The notes beneath the pieces were generated by a model. It searched no databases. It saw only the letters and a program-made list of their open reading frames with translations, and had not been told where the DNA came from. Made by a program: the position numbers and the translations under genes. Of a DNA stretch of 26,808 nt, positions 1-7,368 are shown in pieces; the first letter of the stretch is position 1, and every line of letters begins with the position of its first letter. The DNA is from CAYNFH01 sp964396385 (GTDB lineage Bacteria > Armatimonadota > Chthonomonadetes > Chthonomonadales > CAJBBX01). The stretch spans positions 1-26,808 of the forward strand of contig CAYNFH010000070.1 of assembly GCA_964396385.1 (NCBI GenBank), written 5' to 3'.

Positions 1-26
1 GCGCTCTCCCCCTGAGCTAACCGCCC
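1..26 (-). tRNA. 5' part of a tRNA gene (identity unknown), cut by window edge
   Basis: On the minus strand the sequence reads as a 7-base acceptor strand (GGGCGGT), TA at positions 8-9, and a D arm GCTC-loop-GAGC, the standard start of an elongator tRNA. The anticodon lies beyond the left edge, so the amino acid cannot be named. A promoter at 69-97 points towards it. Confidence 0.8.
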
Positions 27-68
27 GTGTCGAGGTCCTGGGGAGCCGGAGGGATTCCGGCCGGGGCT

Positions 69-97
69 AGTATACCGGAAAGGATGTGCACGGTCAA
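69..97 (-). promoter_or_regulatory. sigma70-like promoter of the edge tRNA gene
   Basis: On the minus strand a -35 box TTGACC (92-97) is followed by a 17-base spacer and a -10 box TATACT (69-74). Transcription would begin about 35 bases before the tRNA 5' end at position 26. Box sequences and spacing are seen directly; the function is inferred. Confidence 0.7.
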
Positions 98-101
98 ATT
101 G

Positions 102-125
102 GGTGAGAGGTGAGAGGCGGGAGGG
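102..125. repeat. heptad tandem repeat, GGTGAGA type
   Basis: Two GGTGAGA units are followed by two degenerate units. It is one of about ten short tandem arrays with 7- or 8-base units in this window; the same unit occurs on the opposite strand at 8570-8597. Confidence 0.6.
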
Positions 126-150
126 GGTGATAGCGCGAGCACGGAGACAG

Positions 151-176
151 CAAGAAGGGCGGGCTGATGCCCGCCC
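151..176 (-). terminator. possible terminator after tRNA-Glu
   Basis: A perfect 8-bp stem (157-164 with 169-176) with a 4-base loop lies 8 bases downstream of tRNA-Glu. It is followed on the minus strand by the weak T-rich tail TTCTTG. The short tail makes this a moderate call; a processing stem is the alternative. Confidence 0.5.
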
Positions 177-183
177 GGATGTA

Positions 184-255
184 TAGCGCCACGGGGAATC
201 GAACCCCGGCTTGAGAGCTGAGAACCCCCTGTCCTGACCGCTAGACGATGGCGCC
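184..255 (-). tRNA. tRNA-Glu (anticodon CTC)
   Basis: A full cloverleaf folds on the minus strand: acceptor GGCGCCA paired with TGGCGCT (one G-T end pair), D arm GTCT/GGAC, anticodon stem GGGGG/CTCTC with loop TTCTCAG giving anticodon CTC, and T arm CGGGG/CCCCG with loop TTCGATT. The discriminator base is A. CCA is not encoded (the next bases are TAC), unlike the tRNA-Trp gene in this window. The anticodon stem contains two G-U pairs. Confidence 0.9.
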
Positions 256-297
256 GTTCCTCACTCCGGCACCGCGACCCGCGCGATGCCGACCCGT

Positions 298-327
298 ATT
301 TTATCAGAGCGCCGAGGCGATAGTCAA
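298..327 (-). promoter_or_regulatory. sigma70-like promoter of tRNA-Glu
   Basis: On the minus strand a -35 box TTGACT (322-327), an 18-base spacer and a -10 box TAAAAT (298-303) lie about 43 bases before the tRNA 5' end. Boxes and spacing are seen; the role is inferred from position. Confidence 0.65.
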
Positions 328-440
328 GCGTTCGGAGCCTTCTGTTCCCCTAACGATAGAGAGCCAGATTCCGCGGGCGCTCCATCTCAAACGGAATGGC
401 CCGCGGAGGGACCGGAACGGTTCTGTGGGCGGGATAGAGA

Positions 441-468
441 GGGCCGGGACAGCGCCCGGCCCCTACAG
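441..468. repeat. 28-bp palindromic dispersed repeat, copy 1
   Basis: A palindrome with arms GGCCGGG/CCCGGCC around ACAGCG, ending in CCCTACAG. An identical copy lies at 536-563, and a copy with one changed base lies at 18289-18316 inside a coding gene. The stretch 256-587 otherwise holds no gene that I can support. Confidence 0.8.
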
Positions 469-506
469 CGTTCGCTGATTCGTTCGCGCAAAGCGGTCCT
501 GAGAAA

Positions 507-524
507 GCGGGAGCAAGCTCCCGC
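507..524. repeat. hairpin GCGGGAGC-AA-GCTCCCGC
   Basis: A perfect 8-bp inverted repeat with a 2-base spacer, lying between the two copies of the 28-bp palindrome. It looks like another small dispersed palindrome. No T-tract follows on either strand, so I do not call it a terminator. Confidence 0.6.
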
Positions 525-535
525 ACTCCAAAGGA

Positions 536-563
536 GGGCCGGGACAGCGCCCGGCCCCTACAG
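536..563. repeat. 28-bp palindromic dispersed repeat, copy 2
   Basis: Identical over 28 bases to 441-468. It lies just after the stop codon of the PqaA-type gene (588-1898, minus strand), so it would be in the 3' end of that transcript. Confidence 0.8.
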
Positions 564-587
564 CCCTTGTCCCTTCGGCTGGTCCGG

Positions 588-1898
588 TTACCGTGTGACC
601 CTCTCACCCTGTCCGCTTCGAGCGGAGCGCGAGGCGGAAAGAATTCTCACCTGCGTAGAAGTGGGGAAGGGGTGGCCGCCCACGGTGGCCGTTACCTCGC
701 CGAACGTCGCCACGTAGCCGCTAGCCGGAGCCGGAATCTCCGCCGTAAACACTCCGCCGGAGCCGGTGAACGGCGTGGAGGTCCAGCGCGACTTCCGGAA
801 GTCCTTCGTGTCCGAGTGCGCCGTCCATAGCACGGCCCGCGTGGCCGCCGGAGTAGTGTTGATCCGCAGCCGGTCGCCGGTTCCGCTGGCCTCGTAGCTC
901 CAATCAACCTTCGGCGGCAGCGAGTTGGCCGCGATGGCCCGGATGAAGGCGGAGGCGGAGGTCAGCACCTTCAGCTTGTCGTCCAGCCCGTGGCCGGAGT
1001 TCGGGTCGTACAGCACCCACTTGGGGCCGGGAAGCTGGTCCCAGTAGATGTTCAGCGCGTCCAGGGTCCAGTACGGGTCGTTGGTGCCGTTGACGATGAG
1101 CTTGGGCATGGAGAGCGATTGGCGGAACGTGTACGGGTCCACCATCTCCGTGAGCCGCCGTCCGCGCGGGCTGCCCATCTGGGCCTGGATTCCGCGGCGC
1201 GTATAGTCCTTGATCTGCTCGCTGTACTGTCCCCAGGTCTGGAGCTGGTGCGGCATCTGCGCCTGCAGGTCCAGGTTGTCGTAGACCATCGGGATGATGG
1301 CCTTCACGCGCGGGTCTACCGTCGCCGTCAGCCAGGTGGTCCAGCCCCGCTTGGAGGCCCCGGCCACAATGAACCGCGTGATCGGCGCCATGTTGTTCTT
1401 CGCAGCGAACGCCTGGAGCGTATCCATGGCGCGGAGGGCGCTCTTGACCATGGGGAAGAGCAGCGGCCACGACTCATCGCCCGTCTCGAGGTACTTCTGG
1501 AACGTGTAGGCGATCAGGGCGTCCTCGTTCTGCCCGAAGAGGGGCTCGTTCGGGATGTTGTACAGCACGCCCATGAGCGTGTTGGTGGCGTTCGCCACCG
1601 TGAGCCCGATGGCCGCGTCCGCCGGGCTGCCGTTACCGCCGGTGATGAGCAGGACCGCCGTGCCCGGGAACTTCACCTCCTTGGGTTGGAACACCTGGAT
1701 CCGGTGCTGCCAGGTGATTCCCTGCCACTTCTGGGAGGTCATATGGAGGTCGTAGACCGTGCCCAGGGAGCCCGGAATGACCGCGCGCTGCTCCCACGCG
1801 TAGGCGGGGTCCGGCTGCGTGACGTACGTCGCCAGGTCTCCGCGGGCACATCCCGCGCAGAGCAGCGTGAGGAGGGTGAGTATGGCTCGTGGCCTCAT
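588..1898 (-). CDS. secreted PhoPQ-activated pathogenicity-related (PqaA-type) alpha/beta hydrolase
   Basis: 436 residues. The body matches the PhoPQ_related family: a lectin-free alpha/beta-hydrolase with a nucleophile-elbow-like GASKRGW (Ser about residue 182), an Asp in VNGTNDPYW, and a His in NSGHGL. The natural substrate of the family is not known to me, and the family name comes from a Salmonella gene and does not imply virulence here. I chose the ATG at 1898, 39 codons inside the longest frame, because AAAGGA lies 7-8 bases before it and it begins a signal peptide with a lipoprotein-like CAGC box (Cys17). The last ~20 residues, rich in Ser and Arg, look like readthrough into repeat-rich spacer DNA rather than a conserved tail. 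It probably forms a one-gene unit. Confidence 0.88.
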   Translation of the reverse strand: MRPRAILTLLTLLCAGCARGDLATYVTQPDPAYAWEQRAVIPGSLGTVYDLHMTSQKWQGITWQHRIQVFQPKEVKFPGTAVLLITGGNGSPADAAIGLTVANATNTLMGVLYNIPNEPLFGQNEDALIAYTFQKYLETGDESWPLLFPMVKSALRAMDTLQAFAAKNNMAPITRFIVAGASKRGWTTWLTATVDPRVKAIIPMVYDNLDLQAQMPHQLQTWGQYSEQIKDYTRRGIQAQMGSPRGRRLTEMVDPYTFRQSLSMPKLIVNGTNDPYWTLDALNIYWDQLPGPKWVLYDPNSGHGLDDKLKVLTSASAFIRAIAANSLPPKVDWSYEASGTGDRLRINTTPAATRAVLWTAHSDTKDFRKSRWTSTPFTGSGGVFTAEIPAPASGYVATFGEVTATVGGHPFPTSTQVRILSASRSARSGQGERVTR

Positions 1899-2097
1899 GG
1901 CGGGGTCCTTTCGTTGCAGTAGAGTGCGGACAGGTACCGTAAAGCAGATCCCTCGCGGAGCCCGGATGCAGGTTGTGTCGATGGGCACTCCGGAGTTACC
2001 TGTGAACGGGTTCATAGTGTACGGGCGTCGAGTTCTCTGAAACCCTGCTTACTTCCTGTACGTCGTGAGAGTGGACGGATTATGGCAGGGATGAACC

Positions 2098-2166
2098 ACC
2101 AAGGCGCAAAGACACGAAGACGGGCCAAACTCAGAGAATCTTCGTGTCTTCGTGTCTACCTTGTCT
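2098..2166. repeat. octad repeat with inverted arms, CTTCGTGT type
   Basis: One arm (AAAGACACGAAGAC) is answered about 25 bases later by its inverse, TCTTCGTGTCTTCGTGTCT, with an 8-base period. The whole could fold as a hairpin between the divergent genes at 1898 and 2208. No clear promoter boxes are seen here. Confidence 0.65.
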
Positions 2167-2207
2167 AAGCTGTTCGTCCTCCATCCCGGTCCATGAAAGG
2201 AAAGTGT

Positions 2208-2588
2208 ATGTTCGCCTGGGCTTTGCGACTGTTCGGACACCACGCGGTCAAGCACGCCGTTACCGGCGGAAAGCGGCCGCTCATCGATATTGGGCTGGGA
2301 CTGGCGCTGCTACGGGACCGCCGGGTGCCGCTGGCGCGCAAGGCGCTGGCGCTCCTCCTGGGCGCGGCGGCCGTCTTCGCCCTCATCAGCCTGGAGGTCC
2401 CCGTGGAGACCATTCTGGGCATCCTGCTCAACGTCCCGGGCGTGGGCCTGGACATGGTGGTGGATGGCCTGGAAGTCATCGCCGGCCCCATCCTCTTCGG
2501 CGCGCTGTTCCTTATCCGCGTCGCCCCGCCCGCCGTGGTGGAGCAGATTAAAGGAGAGCGCTACAGCCTGCTAGCCGTGAAGGGGTGA
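2208..2588 (+). CDS. small integral membrane protein of unknown function
   Basis: 126 residues. The start chosen is the ATG at 2208, because AAAGGA lies 7 bases before it; the upstream ATG at 2193 has no ribosome site. Two hydrophobic segments are visible, at about residues 44-65 and 88-105, separated by a Val/Gly-rich loop. The segment beginning RRVPLARKALALL faintly recalls DUF1232 (YkvA-like) proteins, which begin their core with a similar 'RVP..K.L' helix, but I would not name it on that. The stop codon falls inside an 8-base tandem repeat (AAGGGGTG units), so the C-terminus is shaped by the repeat. It has no same-strand partner nearby. Confidence 0.7.
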   Translation: MFAWALRLFGHHAVKHAVTGGKRPLIDIGLGLALLRDRRVPLARKALALLLGAAAVFALISLEVPVETILGILLNVPGVGLDMVVDGLEVIAGPILFGALFLIRVAPPAVVEQIKGERYSLLAVKG

Positions 2589-2787
2589 GGGGGTGAAGGG
2601 GTGAAGGGGTGACCGACATCGAACGAGAAGAGATGCCGCCCTCTACCCCGCGCCGGGCTGAAACCGGCGCTATTGAAAGAGAACCCGGCTGAAGCCGGCT
2701 CCGGAGCCCGCCCGGGGCGTAATCCACCGGGCTATTAGAGGGGAACCCCTTCGGGCTCCGGTCCCTGTCACCCCTTCACCCCCTCAG
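2583..2787. repeat. composite palindromic repeat cluster between converging genes
   Basis: An AAGGGGTG octad array (2580-2611) is answered by its inverse at 2766-2787 (TCACCCCTTCACCCCC). Between these arms lie several GC palindromes such as CCGGCTGAAGCCGG (2688-2701) and two related units. It sits between the convergent genes at 2588 and 2784 and supplies the stop codons of both. It may also serve to end transcription. Confidence 0.65.
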
Positions 2788-4439
2788 ATTTCCATGATCA
2801 CCGGCACCACCACCGGCCTCCGTCGAGTCTTCTTGTTCAGGTACCGGCCAACAACGTCCCGCACGGCGCCGCGGACGTTGTCCCAGTCCGATTCCTCCGC
2901 CTGGCCCATGGAGTCCAGCGTCTCCATCACGCGCCTGCCGGCCTCCTCAAAGAGGTCCTCGGCGTCCTCCGGGTGCAGGAAACCGCGGGAGATGAGGTCC
3001 GGCCCGTATAGCACCTCGCCGGTGGCCCGGTCCAGCGCCACCGTTACAATCACGGTCCCGTTGTCCGCAAGGTGCCGGCGGTCCCGCAGGATCACCTCGC
3101 TCACGCCGCCCTCGGAGAGGCCGTCCACCAGCACGTTCCCAGCCGTCGAGATGGGCTCCAGGAACTCGGCCTTCTCGCCGTCCAGCGCCAGCACGTCGCC
3201 CACCTCCAGCCAGATCACGTTCTCGCGGGGAAAACCGGCCTGAACCACCATCTCTGTGTAGGCGTACATCATCCGCGGCTCGCCGTGGTACGGCGCCACG
3301 TAGCGGGGCCGTACCAGGTTGAACATCAGCTTCAGCTCCTCCTGGTTGCCGTGGCCGGAGACGTGGACCGGGGTGATCATGTCGTAGATCACGCGGGCGC
3401 CGCGCCGGAAGAGGCGGTTCACCGTCCGCCATACGGCGTCCTCATTGCCCGGAATAGGGTGGGAGGAGAGAACGACCGTGTCGCCCGGCACGATCTGGAT
3501 CTTGTGGTCATCGCATGCCATGCGGGAGAGCGCGGAGAGCGATTCGCCCTGACTGCCGGTGGTGAGGATCACCACCTCCGTGGTGTCGTACTCGTCCACC
3601 TCCTCCACGCGGATGCGGTCCGTGTCCCGATACCGGAGGTATCCGATTTCCCGGGCCACCTCGATGTTGCGGGCCATGGAGCGGCCGGCGACCGCCACCT
3701 TCCGCCCGTACTCGGCGGCGATGTCGAACACCTGCTGCACGCGGTGGAGGTTGGAGGCGAACGTGGTGACGATCACCCGGCCGGGCGCCTCGCGGAACTC
3801 CTGTTCGAACACGCCGCCGACCACCCGCTCGCTGGGGACCCAGCCCTTCTTTTCCGCGTTCACGCTATCCGAGATGAGCAGCAGCACGCCCTCATCGCCG
3901 AGCTGCGCGAAGCGGCTCGCGTCGAACAGCTTGCCGTCGATGGGCGTCTGGTCGATCTTGAAGTCGCCCGTGTGTACCACCACGCCGGCGGGCGTGTGGA
4001 TGGCCAGGCTCACCGTGTCCGGGATGGAGTGGGTGACGCGGATGGGCTCGACCGTGATGGCTCCAAACTCCAGTACGTCGCGCGGGACCATGGTGTTGAG
4101 CGACACCTGGTCCAGCAGCCGGTGCTCCTCCAGCTTGCACCGGACGAGTCCCAGCGTCAGCGGCGTGCCGTAGACGGGGACGTTCAGCTCCTTCAGCACG
4201 TAGGGGAGCGCGCCAATATGGTCTTCGTGGCCGTGCGTGAGCACGATGGCGCGGACCTGCCACTCGTGCTCCTTGAGAAAGGTGATGTCCGGAATGATGA
4301 GGTCTACGCCGGGGTGCTCTTCGGTGGGGAACTGGACGCCCGCGTCGATGACGATCATGTCGTCACCGTAGCGCATCGCCAGCATGTTCTTGCCGATGTC
4401 TCCCGCGCCCCCCAGCGGGATGATCTCCAGCTTCGTCAC
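2784..4439 (-). CDS. rnj: ribonuclease J (metallo-beta-lactamase / beta-CASP RNase)
   Basis: 551 residues, the usual length. It is a cytoplasmic 5'-3' exo- and endoribonuclease of mRNA decay and rRNA processing. The zinc motif HGHEDH is at residues 69-74; further family signatures include DAGVQFP near residue 32, HTGDFK, TTGSQGE, LSSHPIPGNE, the beta-CASP motif HVSGHG, and APYHGEPRM. The start is a GTG at 4439 inside a GTGA overlap with the stop codon of dapA, which implies translational coupling. In Bacillus subtilis rnjB also follows dapA (from memory of that locus), so the pairing is not unique to this organism. No active-site residue that I can check is missing. Confidence 0.96.
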   Translation of the reverse strand: MTKLEIIPLGGAGDIGKNMLAMRYGDDMIVIDAGVQFPTEEHPGVDLIIPDITFLKEHEWQVRAIVLTHGHEDHIGALPYVLKELNVPVYGTPLTLGLVRCKLEEHRLLDQVSLNTMVPRDVLEFGAITVEPIRVTHSIPDTVSLAIHTPAGVVVHTGDFKIDQTPIDGKLFDASRFAQLGDEGVLLLISDSVNAEKKGWVPSERVVGGVFEQEFREAPGRVIVTTFASNLHRVQQVFDIAAEYGRKVAVAGRSMARNIEVAREIGYLRYRDTDRIRVEEVDEYDTTEVVILTTGSQGESLSALSRMACDDHKIQIVPGDTVVLSSHPIPGNEDAVWRTVNRLFRRGARVIYDMITPVHVSGHGNQEELKLMFNLVRPRYVAPYHGEPRMMYAYTEMVVQAGFPRENVIWLEVGDVLALDGEKAEFLEPISTAGNVLVDGLSEGGVSEVILRDRRHLADNGTVIVTVALDRATGEVLYGPDLISRGFLHPEDAEDLFEEAGRRVMETLDSMGQAEESDWDNVRGAVRDVVGRYLNKKTRRRPVVVPVIMEI

Positions 4440-5374
4440 TGCAGAAGCCCGTACTCTTTGAGGGCCTTGCGGACGATCTCCTGCTCCTCCTCGTTGGCCT
4501 CCACCAGGGGGAGGCGGAGCCCGCCCACGGGGATGCCGAGCATGTTGAGGGCGGCTTTGACGGGCGCGGGGCTGGGCGTGGTGGGCTGGAAGCAGGCGCG
4601 GACCACTGGCAGCATTTTGGCGTGAAGCCGGGCGGCGCCTGCGTGGTCTCCGGCGAAGAACAGGCGGTGCATGGCGTTTACATCGCGCCCCACCACGTGG
4701 GAGGTGACGCTGACCACGCCGTCACAGCCGACTCCGAGCATAGGCAGCGTGACCGCGTCCTCGCCGCTATAGACCAGGAACCCGTCCGGCGCTCCCGCGC
4801 GGATCTCGGTGATCTGGGTGAGGTTGCCGCTGGCTTCTTTGACGGCTATGATGTTGGGCACATCCCCGGCCAGGCGCAGGACTGTGGCAGCCTCGATGTT
4901 GGAGCTGGTGCGGGGCGGTACGTTGTACAGCATTACGGGCACGTTTACGGATTCGGCAATCAGGCGGAAGTGCCGGTACAGCCCCTCCTGGGAGGGCTTG
5001 TTGTAATACGGGGCCACGAGCAGCAACCCGTCTACGCCGAGGGCGGCGGCCTCCACGGAGAGTGTTACGGAATCGGCCGTATTGTTCGTGCCCGTGCCGG
5101 CGATGACCGGCCCGCGGCCGGCACACTCCTCTACGGCGATGCGGAAAAGCGTGAGCTTCTCTTCATGGCTGAGGGTGGGGGACTCGCCCGTGGTGCCGCA
5201 GACCACCAGCCCCTCCGTACCGTTGGCGAACAGGTGGCGGATTACACGGCGGAATGCCGCCTCATCTACGGCGCCGCCGGAATCGAAGGGGGTGACAATG
5301 GCGGTGAAGACGCGGGCATTTTGGATTTTCAATTTTCCATTTTCAATTTTCAATTGCGTAGCTTCTCGGCCCAC
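4436..5374 (-). CDS. dapA: 4-hydroxy-tetrahydrodipicolinate synthase
   Basis: 312 residues. It condenses pyruvate with aspartate semialdehyde in lysine and diaminopimelate synthesis. Family features are GTTGES at 60-65, the Schiff-base Lys179 in AVKEASGN, the proton-relay Tyr150 in LYNVPPRT, and AGTGTN near 92. The frame opens with a GTG at 5374, 9 bases after the asd stop, with AAGG about 8 bases before it. Residues 7-18 (QLKIENGKLKIQ) are encoded by a TTGAAAA heptad array at 5323-5358 and have no counterpart in the family, whose conserved part begins at about RVFTAIVTPF (21-30). TTG codons within the array (residues 8 and 15) are alternative starts. It is the middle gene of asd-dapA-rnj. 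Confidence 0.95.
   Translation of the reverse strand: MGREATQLKIENGKLKIQNARVFTAIVTPFDSGGAVDEAAFRRVIRHLFANGTEGLVVCGTTGESPTLSHEEKLTLFRIAVEECAGRGPVIAGTGTNNTADSVTLSVEAAALGVDGLLLVAPYYNKPSQEGLYRHFRLIAESVNVPVMLYNVPPRTSSNIEAATVLRLAGDVPNIIAVKEASGNLTQITEIRAGAPDGFLVYSGEDAVTLPMLGVGCDGVVSVTSHVVGRDVNAMHRLFFAGDHAGAARLHAKMLPVVRACFQPTTPSPAPVKAALNMLGIPVGGLRLPLVEANEEEQEIVRKALKEYGLLQ
5323..5358. repeat. heptad tandem repeat, TTGAAAA type, in the 5' end of dapA
   Basis: Four or five units of TTTTCAA (TTGAAAA on the minus strand) with single-base variants, lying inside the first codons of dapA. The same unit occurs at 7344-7368, at the start of another gene. Confidence 0.75.
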
Positions 5375-5383
5375 CTGAACGCC

Positions 5384-6412
5384 TTAAACCGCCGCGGCCT
5401 GCCGCTGCCGCATCCACTCGTTGGCTATCTGGAAGCCGTTCAGGGCCGCGCCCTTGAGGATCTGGTCGCCGGACACGAACATGTCGATCGCGTTCTCGTT
5501 CGAGATGTCCGCCCGCACCCGGCCCACCAGCACGTCATCCTGACTGGTGGCCTCGATGGGCATGGGGAAGTGGTTGTTGACGGCGTCGTCCACCAGCCGC
5601 ACGCCGGGGAAGCTGCGCAGCGCGTCCAGCACCGCCGGGATGGGCGGCCGCGTATCCGCAAACTCCACGTTGATGCTCTCGGAGTGGGCCCGCAGCACCG
5701 GCACCCGGATACAGGTCGCGGTCACGCGCAGGTTGTCCTCGTGCAGGATCTTGCGCGACTCGTTGACCATCTTGCGCTCTTCCTCGTTGTAACCGTCCTC
5801 GTCGATGCGCGTGTTGTGGGAGAACAGGTTGAACGCGATGGGGTGGGGGAACACCTGCGGCGAGAAGGGCTCGTTCCGGAGCACGCGCTTGGTCTGCTCC
5901 AGCAGCTCGTCCATCGCCTTGGCGCCCGCGCCGCTCGCCGCCTGGTAGGTGGAGACGACGATGCGGTGGATGCGGCCGAGCTTGCGCAGCGGCGCGACCG
6001 CCATGAGCAGGATGATGGTGGAGCAGTTGGGATTAGCGATGATGCCGTGGTTCCAGCCGATGTCCTCCGGGTTGATCTCGGGGATCACCAGCGGAACGGC
6101 CGGGTCCATACGGAAGGCGGAGGAGTTATCGATGACTACCGCGCCTGCTTCGACCGCCGCCGGGGCGAACTGGCGGCCCCGCGAGGCGCCGGCGGAGAAG
6201 AAGGCGATGTCGCAGCCGTCGAAGGAGTCCTCCGTGAGCAGCGCCACATCATGGTCCCGGCCGCGGAAGGTGATCTTGCGGCCGGCGGAGCGCTCGGAGG
6301 CCAGGAGCCTCAGCGATGCCAGCGGGAACTCCCGATCCTCCAGCAGCCGCAGGAACTCAGTCCCCACGGCGCCCGTGGCGCCTACAATCGCAACGTGATA
6401 CTCTCTCGTCAT
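5384..6412 (-). CDS. asd: aspartate-semialdehyde dehydrogenase
   Basis: 342 residues. It reduces aspartyl phosphate to aspartate semialdehyde with NADPH, feeding the lysine/diaminopimelate and threonine/methionine branches; its product is the substrate of the next gene, dapA. Visible features are GATGAVG at 11-17, the SAGASRG loop at 73-79, catalytic Cys130 in NPNCST, and the His243 acid/base in RAHSE. The open frame runs upstream to 6547, but that part encodes His/Pro/Thr-rich repeat translation. The true start is the ATG at 6412, preceded by GGGGGAG at 8 bases. First gene of the asd-dapA-rnj operon. Confidence 0.96.
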   Translation of the reverse strand: MTREYHVAIVGATGAVGTEFLRLLEDREFPLASLRLLASERSAGRKITFRGRDHDVALLTEDSFDGCDIAFFSAGASRGRQFAPAAVEAGAVVIDNSSAFRMDPAVPLVIPEINPEDIGWNHGIIANPNCSTIILLMAVAPLRKLGRIHRIVVSTYQAASGAGAKAMDELLEQTKRVLRNEPFSPQVFPHPIAFNLFSHNTRIDEDGYNEEERKMVNESRKILHEDNLRVTATCIRVPVLRAHSESINVEFADTRPPIPAVLDALRSFPGVRLVDDAVNNHFPMPIEATSQDDVLVGRVRADISNENAIDMFVSGDQILKGAALNGFQIANEWMRQRQAAAV

Positions 6413-6439
6413 AACGCACGCTCCCCCGCGATTCTCTGG

Positions 6440-6445
6440 AGTATA
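6440..6445 (-). promoter_or_regulatory. possible -10 box for the asd-dapA-rnj operon
   Basis: TATACT on the minus strand, set in an AT-rich patch (ATCATATATACT) that stands out from GC-rich surroundings. Transcription would start about 20 bases before the asd ATG. I see no good -35 box at 17 bases, so confidence is low. Confidence 0.35.
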
Positions 6446-6473
6446 TATGATACCCGGCGAGGGAGGCGCGTGA

Positions 6474-6557
6474 GGGAGTGTGGGAGTGTGGGGGTTTGGG
6501 TGTATGGGTGTATGGGGGCAATCACTCCCACACGCCCACACTCCCATACTCCCACAC
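6474..6557. repeat. octad repeat with inverted arms, GGGAGTGT type
   Basis: GGGAGTGT-type units (6474-6517) are answered by their inverse (6521-6557), so the element can fold into one long imperfect hairpin. A sister copy lies at 25343-25417 between nusG and rplK. It separates the Spy-like gene from asd and produces a false N-terminal extension of asd. Confidence 0.8.
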
Positions 6558-6562
6558 CGTCC

Positions 6563-7186
6563 TTAGGCCTTCCGGGCGCCGTGGCGGCGGTGGGAGGCGA
6601 GGTAGGACTGCACGATCGACTTCTGCTCCGGCGTCAGGAGCGCCTCGACCTGCGCGCGGGCGTCCTTTCGGGTAGCCTTCGGGTCCGCGCCGCCCTTGAT
6701 CTTGTCGCGTGTGCTGCGCACGATGGACGCAATCTTGCTCTTCTGGTCGTCGGTCAGCTTGAGCTGAACGGCGACGGCTGGCGGGATGCCCGTGCCGGCA
6801 ACCGCCCGGATCTCCGACGCGGCGACCTGCAGCTTCGCCTTTTGGTCGGCGTTCAGTACCGCTTCGATCTCGGCGCTGGCGGTTTGGGTCAGCTCGCGGA
6901 GTTTCTGCCGGTTGGCGGGATCCGGTGTCTGGCCGGAGGCCGGCCGGAGGGCGCGGGCATCGGCCACGTACTTGCCGTGGATGGCCGTGATCTGCTTCTT
7001 CTGGTCCGCGTTGAGCGAGACGACGCTGTCGATGATGTCCACGGGCAGGGCAGCAAGATTGAGGTGGCCGGCTTGCCGGGCTGCGCGGCGCTCGGCCTTG
7101 CCGGGCTTCTGCGCCTGGGCGGCGCCGCACACGGCCACGGCCAGCAGGGCCGCGGCAAAGATGCGTATAGTGCGGAATGCGGTCAT
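6563..7186 (-). CDS. Spy/CpxP-like periplasmic protein
   Basis: 207 residues. A signal peptide of about 25 residues ends at GAAQAQ. The mature part contains two or three copies of an 'L..(D/E)QK.KI..I' motif: LNADQKKQITAI, LNADQKAKLQVAA, LKLTDDQKSKIASI and LLTPEQKSIV. This is the LTxxQ-like pattern of Spy/CpxP-type envelope-stress chaperones and is mostly helical. The start is the ATG at 7186, with a strong GGAGGA 6 bases before it; a longer frame to 7237 is made only of heptad-repeat translation. It is basic and rich in Ala, Lys and Arg. It probably forms its own unit upstream of asd. The chaperone role is inferred from the family pattern, not shown. Confidence 0.75.
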   Translation of the reverse strand: MTAFRTIRIFAAALLAVAVCGAAQAQKPGKAERRAARQAGHLNLAALPVDIIDSVVSLNADQKKQITAIHGKYVADARALRPASGQTPDPANRQKLRELTQTASAEIEAVLNADQKAKLQVAASEIRAVAGTGIPPAVAVQLKLTDDQKSKIASIVRSTRDKIKGGADPKATRKDARAQVEALLTPEQKSIVQSYLASHRRHGARKA

Positions 7187-7198
7187 TTGGTCCTCCGG

Positions 7199-7228
7199 GT
7201 TGAAGGTTGAAGGTTGAAGGTTGAGGAG
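7199..7228. repeat. heptad tandem repeat, GGTTGAA type
   Basis: Three full GGTTGAA units and one partial unit lie just upstream of the ribosome site of the Spy-like gene, in its 5' leader. Confidence 0.8.
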
Positions 7229-7343
7229 CGCCGGCATCGTTTCGGTGGGCGCTCCAGCTTACCTGCCAACATGTTCCGAACTTGTTGACGTGGCGAAGGC
7301 GGTAAAGTTCAACAGGACCCATACCGACCGCACACGAGATCAG

Positions 7344-7368
7344 AAATTGAAAATTGAAAATTGAAAAT
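7344..7368. repeat. heptad tandem repeat, TTGAAAA type, at the start of the gene at 7354
   Basis: Three TTGAAAA-type units, the same family as the array at 5323-5358 but in the other orientation. The only upstream start codons of the 7354 gene (TTG) lie within it. Confidence 0.75.

Noticed and set aside
588..660. C-terminal tail of the PqaA-type protein as a sorting signal
   Set aside because: Ser/Arg-rich without hydrophobic stretch or known motif; better explained by repeat-derived DNA before the stop.
3072..4625. 517-codon open frame antisense to rnj
   Set aside because: Lies wholly opposite RNase J and the end of dapA; composition is typical of a shadow frame.
6413..6547. N-terminal extension of asd by 45 residues
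   Set aside because: It is a translation of the GGGAGTGT repeat (His/Pro/Thr-rich), and the ATG at 6412 has the ribosome site and the family start.
6474..6557. Possible CRISPR-like array
   Set aside because: Units are only 7-8 bases with no unique spacers of constant length, and no cas genes are in the window.
4622..7210. 862-codon open frame on the plus strand
   Set aside because: It runs antisense across dapA, asd and the Spy-like gene, which are certain. Its translation is His/Arg/Gly-rich without family signals, a GC-rich shadow frame.
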